Shown here: positions 55,736 to 64,000 of the stretch, in pieces
Position numbering within the stretch: the first letter of the stretch is position 1
Layout of the letters: the number at the start of each line of letters is the position of its first letter
Assembly (NCBI GenBank): GCA_029948255.1
Contig: JALIZF010001915.1
Location: 124,001-188,000, forward strand
Length of the DNA: 64,000 nt
Direction of reading: 5' to 3'
From: Telmatactis stephensoni
Taxonomy: Eukaryota > Cnidaria > Anthozoa > Actiniaria > Isophelliidae
The notes under the pieces: generated by a model
Databases searched by the model: none
Told to the model about the DNA's origin: nothing
What the model saw: only the letters and a program-made list of their open reading frames with translations
Program-made: the position numbers and the translations under genes

Positions 55736-58700
55736 AAATGCATTTAGTTCTGTTTCGTTTCTCACGAAGCAACACACGTTTATCGTTTTGTTTTTCGCAT
55801 ACTTGAACACGCAGTTAACGTACACGTGTCTCGTTAAGCGAAGGCTCTGCGATTTGAATTGATGACGTGGCAGGAGTACCGGTTCCTTGGAGCGATTCAC
55901 CAAGAATTTCTGCTACCTGCACTTTTGCAAACAACTTTTGAATACGTAACGAAAATTTGTTATGGTTCACAATCAAGGCATGTGACATTTAGCCTACCGA
56001 GTCTAAATAAAGGAGAACCATTCTTTATGCTTTACTCGACGAATTTGAATTCACAGACAGAATGGGCGTATTTTAATTAAAGCCGGTACGTTGATGCCGT
56101 GAAAACGAAACGTCATTGAAGACATTTTACCAATTATGCATTGAACAAACTTTGAATGCGAATTCATCTCTCTGTTTTACTTGGGTTGTGAAATAAATAC
56201 ATTTGTTATCAGTGTTTACTTTTGTTTTTCCGACAAGGTTTCTCATACAGGTATCATTTCAATACTATCCTGTTTTAAACACAGATGTTATCGTAAGTAA
56301 GCCAGCAAGTCGAAAGATTAAAAATTAAGCGATACAATCAGTTTATTCAGTCTTGCCGATTATTTTAATATTAATAAAAAGTTCAGTTAAAATTTAAAAA
56401 TTGGAACAATCATATTTGGTTTAATGCTTTTTCGTCCATAAAACTAGTAAAACAAAAAGCATGAATAAATAATATACAAAACCGAAATGACACGAGTTTT
56501 GCTAATTAAATACCTGCTGAAACAGTTTACTCGCCGTAAAACATTTTCTAAATGAATAGAACAACAAATTTTCCGGACGAATGTACATTTTAAATTGGAA
56601 AGAAATTAAAATTGCTGTCTCCTCAAAAGTGTATTCTGTTGGCTATTGTATATAAATTGCTCAAATTGCCTACGGAGAGCAAGGCAACACTTTGTCATTT
56701 AAGGTCAGTTCCCTTGCGTTTCAAAATCGTATTCCGTTTTACCTAATTCTAACGGCGTGCATGGAAATATTCCAAGTGTTAGCTAGAATTCTAAATGAAT
56801 ATATCAACAAGGCGAACAAGGTAGTATTGTTACGTCGACGGAAAGCAGCTCATTTCTAATCTGTTGAAAACATATTTCTCTGGTGCAGCTCTGTTACTAA
56901 GCACCACGTGGTCAGCACGGAAAATTCAACACGTCGGCAAAGAGCATCGTCTAGAATTCTCCGACTGACTAAACGCGCCCGTTTCACATTGCAGTTTTAA
57001 GCAACCCTTTTCTATCGATGTGACCGTATGCAATTGTAGTTACTAAGTAGCTAGTATTCAGCATTTTACATGCATTGCGCATGTAACTTATAACCCGATT
57101 GCCTAAGAATACGGCCTCGTTTCGCGCGTTGAAAAATGATGCGCCTAGCGCGATGTGTTTTTGCAGTCTAGATAACCTGAAGAAATTAGACCCCTTAGTA
57201 ATCTAACTTTTAAAGTTAACTTAGAGTGCTGATATTTAGTTAATTCAATGGATTTAATTTAACAAGGTCATTGAATGATACTGTGTTTGATGGCTGGCTG
57301 TCGACGATTCGATGGGAATGAGAAGCCAATGCAAACTTCAAACTGAAAAGGCAAACAGTGTGAGCCATATATAAATCAGCTGTAGAGACAGACAATGTTG
57401 ATATATTGTTATAATGAATGCAGAAAATGAATAAGAAACCCGTAGCAAACAAGCACACGTAGTGAAAAAAGGAGAAAACTCGAAATTATTACTGCATATG
57501 CAGCCATTCTAGAATTCCAATCAATTTCGATTTCATTCTTTTTAGATTATACTTTGTAATATCATTCAGTTTAATTTTATCAGTGAATTAGCAGTTTTCA
57601 TCGAAGAATATACATGTTCCATAAATGCAAATAAAGGGCTGTTGAATGGGCAAAATGATAAATTGTCAGGGAGATTGTATAACAGATAGACAAATTAAAA
57701 CGACTGGATAGGATGGAACGGAAGAAAGGCAGAGCGAGGTGGATGGATGGAATGAAGGAAAGAGGGAGAGTGAGAAAGGGTCGAAGAAAGACCTGCCGAT
57801 GGATGAAGTGGGGATAAAAAAGCAAGCAGTATAAAAACCAAATTAAAATGTACTACAATAAAATGCAAACATGGTGTACAAACAAAGCTCACTTTCAACA
57901 CTAGCGCCGCTTAAGTTTCTTCATCTTGATTCATTGCGTAAGGCGAGCGATAAAAATGACTTTCCAAAAACCAATACTAAACCTAACTTTGACATTTCTC
58001 TTTTGGAAATCTGTTGTACATGCATGTCTATCGCCTCCTTATCAGTTATCAATCGGATGAATCGACACAACTTTCCTTTTTCGTGTTTTTGCAGTTAAAC
58101 AATATTATATTATTTTGTCAAGGGCTTTTCTGTTTGTAGTATCGTCGGCTGTAAAGGGAATACGAATTAATCAGACAACTGTTATAGCTGTCAGATATAA
58201 TACTTAAAGCAACTGGTCAAAGAGCACGAAAAATAAAAGGAAAAAAAAAAATAAAAAAATCACAATAAGACAAAAAAGAAAGATAAATAAGATACAAAGA
58301 ACAAAGACAAAAAAGAAATAAAATGTAGTTATACAAAATTAAAACGTGAAAATCAAAACGTGAAATGACTCGCACTCCGTTATTTCGCGTGACTTATCGT
58401 TGCATAACACGAAGTTATATAACAGGAACACATTTCACGTGTATTACCATGGCAACGATACCAAGAATATTAGAGAAAGGTATAGAGTTGATTAAACCTA
58501 CATAGTAATAATCTTGATCTAAATCTGTTAAAAAAACATCGAAATAAACTCAATCTGCATATTTTGGTTTTCAAAACACAACACTGTGCCACCTTAACAA
58601 GCAGTTCCTTAACATTTGTTAGAATGTTAAAAAAACGTTTATTCATAAAAGCAGTCGTTCACGTGCATGGTTATGTGCACGTTATAATGACGTTTGAAGC

Positions 58701-58766
58701 CCAGCTTGAGACCAATTTGAGAAAACTGTTGCTTCCTTGCCTTGGTCATCACAACCACTATTCATC

Positions 58767-59360
58767 TTGTAAAATTACGCTTTGTATTTGCTCTGTGTGC
58801 ATCGTGTTTTTCACTGAATATAAACTGTGTAGGATTTCTGCTCTATATTTTCTTCTTACATAACAACTTACATTGAATCTCAAAAAGGAAGCCGGTAAAA
58901 ACAAACGGTAAAAACTTGTCTTACCGTATTGTAGTTCGTCAAATTTTGATTTCCTCTCTTATATCTGATTAATATTCTATCAAATTCTACATTTATCAAG
59001 CTCCTTTATGCAAAAATACTTAAAACTTAGTCCCAATTATTCATCTTGTAAAATTAGGCTTTGTATATATGTGCTTCTCTGTGTGTCTTTTCCTATTTTT
59101 CTCCAAATAAAACGGCTGTGTACGATTTGTGCTCTATATTTTCTTCTGACGTAACAGGTAGTTCGTCAAAATTTTGATTTCCTCTCTTTTATCTGATTCA
59201 TCAAATTCTACATTTATCAAATCCTTTATGCAAAAATAGTCCCAGTGTTTAGGCTTTGTATATGCTTCTCTGCGTGTATTCTATTTTTCTACGAATAAAG
59301 ACTGTGTACAATTTGTGCTTGAAATTTTCTTCTTACATAACAGGTAGTTCGTCAAAATTT
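58767..59360. repeat. Diverged tandem repeat, about three units of 200-280 bp
   Basis: The series AGGCTTTGTATAT / CTCTGTGTGT / AAACTGTGTAC-ATTTGTGCTC / ATTTTCTTCTTACATAACA / GGTAGTTCGTCAAAATTTTG recurs starting at about 58780, 59049 and 59251. Units differ by indels. Part lies in plus-strand frames with no codon support. Confidence 0.7.
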
Positions 59361-59596
59361 TGTTTTTTCACTTTCATTCTGTCAAATTCTACATTCATCA
59401 ATTCCTTTGTGAAAAAATGCTTAATACTTAGTCCCGCGTCAGTTCGTCAGGGAGATAATTTCAAAGCTTGGCCTGAGTCCGGCCATTATTGTAAGTCATC
59501 TTCTTTAGTACTCGGCATTGGTTTTGCCACATTTAATATTTTTGGCTATAAGCAGCTGAAGAATGGAGAACTATATACTCTTATTCATACAGATCG

Positions 59597-59857
59597 AGGC
59601 CTATAGAGGGTCTAGACTCGTCTTAACCTGCACTAAGTCGCAGTACCAAAAGAAGAATTTTTTTGTTTACTCGTCTTAACTCGCCTTAGCTCGTTGGGAC
59701 TTCATAAAAGTAAATGAGGAAGGACCATTTTCCCTTAACTCGCCTTTATTCGCTTTTACTCGTAGGGGTGGGGAAGGGCCATTTTATACTCACTCGCCTA
59801 AACTCGCTCTAATTCGCTGCGAGTTAAGGCGAGTTTAGACCCCATAGTAGGCCTAGA
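59597..59857. mobile_element. MITE with GGCCTATAGAGGGTCTAGAC end and ACTCGCCT words
   Basis: GGCCTATAGAGGGTCTAGAC TCGTCTTAAC at the left matches the inverted right end GTTAAGGCGAGTTTAGACCC...TAGGCC. The interior repeats ACTCGCCTTAACTCGC-type words many times, plus two GAAGGACCATTTT/GAAGGGCCATTTT words. Confidence 0.7.
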
Positions 59858-59922
59858 TTGTATGGTCACTTAGGTCGACCGAATCAGCGTTTATCGTAGT
59901 GAAAAAGTAAAACAATTATCTT

Positions 59923-60233
59923 AGCTGAAAAGAGCGTATTTGAATTAGCAAAACAGCGAAGTTTAAAGGAAATAAGTTCAAAACTCGCGAAGATGATTTT
60001 TGGGACTGTGAATTTTGTAGGAAATTACCATTTCTGGTAGACATCTTTTGCTATATCAACGAATGTTTTGATACAAATTTCGATTTTCGATTCATATCTT
60101 CGTGAGTTTTGAATTTATTTCCTTTAAACTTCGCTGTTTTCCTAATTCAAACATGCTCTTCCCAGCTATGATTATTATTTCATTTAAACTTCACAGTTTT
60201 ACTAATTTTGATGTGTTCTTTCCAGCTATGGTA
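59923..60233. mobile_element. MITE with ACTCGCGAAGAT word, copy 2
   Basis: Shares AAAACTCGCGAAGAT, TGGTAGACATCTTTTG, GAATGTTTTGAT and CTCTTCCCAGCTATG with the copy at 8410-8662. The right end is partly duplicated (CCAGCTATGATTATTATTTC, then CCAGCTATGGTAATTCC). Confidence 0.65.
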
Positions 60234-62161
60234 ATTCCTGTGAGTTTTAGAGACTTTTGGAAGTACGCGATAAAAGCTTATTTGGTTTTTAGAGTGGAGA
60301 AATTTGTAAAACCAGTTTTGAGAACTCTTTGAGGACTAACCAGACTGTGTATGAAAAAAATGGATTTTCAGCTTTGGATTTCGAGTTGTGGATGGCTTAA
60401 CTCTCACCTACTTCGGCTCGATTCCAAGTTCTAAGTTTGTGGATAAGAGTACGAGAAAGTTGAAAGACCCATGCCATGGAAACGCTTGCAATAGTGTTGG
60501 CCAACACTAACTCTCAACATTGTTTAATGTTGGATTCTTTTGAACACTGAACGTCAGACATTTATTTCGATGTGCTATCACCAAAGTGCGGCACAACAAT
60601 GCTGGGACAATAGAGAGCTTAAGCATTGAAGACGGGGACGAAGACGAGTTACTTTAATTAATGCGACTTTCTAATTTTTCTAAAAGAAAGTGGTTATAAT
60701 AATAAATAATGATAAACTTTATTCATATAGCGCTTATAGCAAGAATTGATCTAAGCGCTTCACAAAAAAAGATATATAAATGGATCTAATATGAAAGATT
60801 GATACAACTATAAATCAATTTTGAAAAAAGAACTTACATGCATTAGTCTAGTCAGAGGAATTATGTATCACAACAAAAAAAAACCGACCTACGATCCCAT
60901 TATCAATAAAATCGAGTAAAATGTGCAAAAAGAGATTGCAAATGATATTACAACTTATACTAAGCTTAAGACTAATTACAAACTACACTATCATAACTAA
61001 TAACAGAAGTAGGCTTAAAGGAAATAATAGATACCTAATAATGATAGGGTTCGTATTCCGAGACGGTTCCTCCTACAGAATACCTACGATCTCCATACGT
61101 TTTCAACCTAGACTTAGAAGTCTGTAACAACCTATTGGAGCAGGAACGCAATGAATAAGAGCTAATGTCGAATGCGAAAACTTAACATACATGCAGTATT
61201 AGATATATAAGTCGGTGCCAGCCCATTAAACCCCTTATATAAGTCGCTTATAGATTAAATCAGTAACGAAAACAATATATATAATCAGTGAGCCCTTAAC
61301 GAAATGTAACTGGTATGCCAGTAATAGTGAAGGGGGCGAGTTCAAAAGGAAAGAGAAGAAATTGTTGCCACCTTGAAAGTCGTGCTCGTGAAGTCTCTGA
61401 CGACAATCTGCAGAAAAGTGATCGTCCACTGGATATGATGTGACGGTTGAGTGCATATTCAGTTTCTGCAAATCATAATTTGATCAGTTCAATAGTGTTA
61501 CTTAATCAAGAATGGATTGCAGTTTTTCAAGGGTTCGCAGTCTATATATTGCCTTCATTACTGACTTTTTATGTTAATAATCACATATTTAATATAATTA
61601 GCAAGTTGCTTCAATAGAAACTCATCCTCGTCTACAATGCCTTAACCTCTCATGAAGTTGCTGTCAACAATGTTGGGCGATGGATTGTTTGAACTTGGCT
61701 TAACAGGAATTAAACTTGCAGCCCTTTAGCATTTAGCACCTTCCCTAGTCTCTTCCGCGGCACTTTTGTATGGCACATAAATGGGAGTGTCGAGAGTCAC
61801 TCCTTCTTAACAGCCCCGCCTCTTTGAACCAGTGAGCGTAACGTGTCCGATGACGTGGCAACCTAATCATCGTTAATCTTACACTCTACCACGATAAATA
61901 TCTTCATCTTTAGAGGGTGACAGTGTCCTCAGGACTCTGCCCATAATCTATCTCATACAGTGTTCAGTAGAGCACTGAGGTTAACTCACGTAGAATTCTT
62001 AAACAATAATCATATATAATTAGTTCTCTAACGTTTTTGTTGATGGTATGTTGATGACGATTAAGTGCAGTATTGTCGGTCAATACAAAGGTGTCGGCCT
62101 TCTTTTATGACTCTCGTAGTTTACCGGCCAGTTTTCACGGAAGCAATTCTGCTGTTCTTTA

Positions 62162-62582
62162 AGGCCCGGCCAAACGAGAAATGTTGGATGACCCAACACC
62201 ATGCAACATTGTTAGATGACCCAACATTGTTGGATCACCCAACAAATTCTTGGGTGGCCAAACGGCATCCAACATTGCCGTAAAACAACAACCGGAAAGT
62301 CTATTATGGTTTATAAAATCACCCATGCGTGCGTCCAACATGTTGGAAGGACCGGCCAAACGGATCCAACATCGCACATCCAACACGAGAACAAAAGAAA
62401 TGTTGGATGATGTTGGATAGAATGTTTGACGGACTTCAAACTCCATCCAACATGTTGGGTGCTCCATCCCGGCCAACACCATCCAACACCATCCAACAAG
62501 GTGGCCAAACGACAAAATGTTGGATCGTCCAACAATGTTGGATGGTGTTGGGTCATCCAACATTTCTCGTTTGGCCGGGCCT
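62162..62582. mobile_element. MITE packed with TGTTGGAT words, TTA target duplication
   Basis: AGGCCCGGCCAAACGAGAAA at 62162 is inverted as TTTCTCGTTTGGCCGGGCCT ending at 62582, flanked by TTA on both sides (62159-62161, 62583-62585). The word TGTTGGAT or its complement ATCCAACA recurs many times across the 421 bp. A TTA duplication fits PIF/Harbinger elements. Open frames on both strands (MLDDPT...) are just this word translated. Confidence 0.85.
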
Positions 62583-63117
62583 TTATGCTTTTGTTAAAAT
62601 GTCAATTCCCAACTTTGGGTTTCCCTGGGTCTAACCTGGGATTCGTTCTATTTTACTTGGGAAATATGTTATACTTAAACTTATAAAAATAGAACAGATC
62701 CCCTGGTTAGACCCCATGTTTGATCCAAGATGGGAATTGACATTTTTCCCTGTGTGTATAGGTCGATTATGCGCACAAGTATTAACAAAACGGTAAAATG
62801 AAATCAAAAGCACTATACTAAAATGAAATAAATATTGGTGGTTAAAATGAAATTGGGTATAGAAGAGAAGAAGGATGAAGTGCAATCATCCGCACCACTC
62901 ATTATCAGCTCCTCCAAACTGATTATAAAACAATACAAATAGCCAGTTTTTGAACAACTGAAACTACGTTACAAATGGAAGTACGAGGACGTCAAGTATG
63001 ATTTTCAACACAAGTTTCTAGTGCATAAAGCAATTGCAAAGTCAATAGAATGCTTTTATCAGTTTATAGACCCAATTAAACCATATCCTAATCTCTCATT
63101 ATTTGCATTAATATACC

Positions 63118-63384
63118 TATTTTCACAAACACTGACCATTTCAAAATCATCAAACCTACTGAAGCTCATCGAAACCAGAATGACTCCTGGGTACACTAGT
63201 AATATATGGATTTTCTATATGAATTCAATACATAATCGTGTTTAGAATATCAAGACTGAGTTGCTGTTGGTTTTCTATAAGTTCACGTACATGCGCTTCT
63301 TAAAAATCATCAACAATTTCACAATTTTCATATTTTTTGGTCTCAGCTTCTGTTTTGAACGAGGTCAGTGTTTGTGCAAATAGG
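63118..63384. mobile_element. MITE with CACAAACACTGACC end, copy 2
   Basis: Relative of 44099-44371: CACAAACACTGACCATTTCA, ACTCCTGGGTACACTAGTAA, TTGGTCTCAGCTTCT, and the inverted end GGTCAGTGTTTGTGCAAATAG. The palindrome extends outward as TATACCTATTT / AAATAGGTATA. Confidence 0.7.
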
Positions 63385-63390
63385 TATATA

Positions 63391-63532
63391 GATTGATCGC
63401 ACTTAACCCGTGAAAAAGGACAAAATCTACTTTGTATTTAATAGTATAAGATCTTTTGTTTTCCATTGTTTAATAATGCTATTTTGCACTATTTAGCTAG
63501 TACAGTTTCACGGATTAAGTGCGATCACTCTA
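63391..63532. mobile_element. MITE with GATCGCACTTAACCCGTG end, copy 3
   Basis: Ends GATTGATCGCACTTAACCCG and CGGATTAAGTGCGATCACTC are inverted; the best-kept of the three copies in this window (others 13090, 37725). Confidence 0.7.
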
Positions 63533-63646
63533 TAAATGGTAAAAGGGTGCCAAAACTGAGAAAAGAACAAAATTCTCATATAAAGCTGACACTCTCCTAG
63601 AAATTATACCTAAAATGAAGTCTTTAGTGTTGGGATTTATCAGTTA

Positions 63647-63960
63647 ATGGTCTAGTCGTTTCACACTAGAAGACAGACAAATTAAATCATCTGGACAGGA
63701 CAAATAGTCTCAGGACGCACAAATCGTCTGATGTGAAAACGGGACGAACAAAGTTTCAGACGAACAAATCGTCTGAATTTGTCCGTCTGTTTGTCCGGCG
63801 TCTAGGAAGACGATTTTTCCAAGACAATTTGTTTATTCCAGACGAACAAGTCGACCATAGTTCCACCTAAACTCACACTATATAGACGAGCAAATTGTCG
63901 GACGATTTGTCCGCCCAGAGGATTTGTTCGTCTTCTAGTGCAATGAAAACGGCCAATTAC
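63647..63960. mobile_element. MITE with CACTAGAAGACAGACAAAT words
   Basis: Left TCGTTTCACACTAGAAGACA and right TGTTCGTCTTCTAGTGCAAT...GAAAACG are inverted. The interior repeats GACGAACAAATCGTC / GACGATTTGTCCG words, several of them palindromic. Non-coding. Confidence 0.7.
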
Positions 63961-64000
63961 TCATTTTAAACAACGATTGATGGTGAACTTGGACTTTAAT

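Larger units (their letters stand above)
55736..64000. other. Right-hand 8.3 kb, no gene seen
   Basis: Beyond the promoter region of the second bZIP gene I find no supportable exon. The content is diverged tandem repeats (about 58767-59360), MITEs (59597-59857, 59923-60233, 62162-62582, 63118-63384, 63391-63532, 63647-63960) and a fragment near 60710-60770 with CTTTATTCATATAGCGCTTA...TAAGCGCTTCAC that resembles the tail of a widespread invertebrate SINE type. Remaining sequence is AT-rich and featureless. Confidence 0.5.

Noticed and set aside
55859..56080. 73-codon plus-strand frame near the second bZIP start
   Set aside because: No family resemblance or splice support; overlaps the probable 5' flank of the minus-strand gene.
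62159..62563. 134-codon minus-strand frame and overlapping plus-strand frames
   Set aside because: Translation of the repeated TGTTGGAT word in a MITE.
1..64000. CRISPR arrays, rRNA genes, bacterial operons
   Set aside because: None seen; spaced repeats here are MITE arms or microsatellites, and the gene structure is eukaryotic.

Overview
The window is eukaryotic and almost certainly animal. Coding sequence is split by many small GT-AG introns, introns and intergenic DNA are AT-rich, and the space between genes is packed with short inverted-repeat transposons (MITEs), tRNA-derived SINEs and microsatellites. A metazoan Wee1 kinase, two CREB3/OASIS-type bZIP genes, a TerD-domain gene and a RecQ-like helicase fragment inside a transposon together suggest a cnidarian, probably an anthozoan such as a coral or anemone. 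That assignment is inference; no species is claimed.

Layout from left to right. (1) 3-727 (+): the last three exons of a gene entering from the left, not recognised. (2) 2693-12681 (+): a complete 14-exon Wee1 kinase of 561 codons, with two E2F-like sites upstream and about 300 bp of pure pyrimidine before exon 3. (3) 12.7-17.5 kb: Wee1 3' flank, then a 1.86-kb TTAA-flanked foldback element sitting at the centre of another palindrome. (4) 17605-23438 (+): an 8-exon gene of unknown function preceded by five perfect CRE sites (TGACGTCA). (5) 27993-36809 (+): a complete 11-exon CREB3-like membrane-bound bZIP factor of 493 codons, with a predicted transmembrane segment and a site-1-protease-like RSRVLL motif. 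(6) 39582-41459 (-): a two-exon gene fusing a ubiquitin-like domain to a bacterial-type TerD stress domain. (7) 42795-44049: a transposon with 141-bp terminal inverted repeats and an 8-bp target duplication, carrying a frameshifted RecQ-like helicase fragment. (8) 44-50.9 kb: repeats only. (9) 50898-55735 (-): seven exons of a second CREB3-like bZIP, with bZIP intron positions identical to the first gene. (10) 55.8-64 kb: no gene seen, only MITEs and diverged tandem repeats.

Wee1 is cell-cycle control. The two bZIPs, the TerD-ubiquitin-like fusion and the CRE array could belong to stress or transcriptional response, but no co-regulation is shown. All exon models were assembled by eye from splice signals, reading phase and family resemblance. 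The phases close exactly for Wee1, the first bZIP, the TerD fusion and the seven exons of the second bZIP. One donor of the unknown gene is weak.
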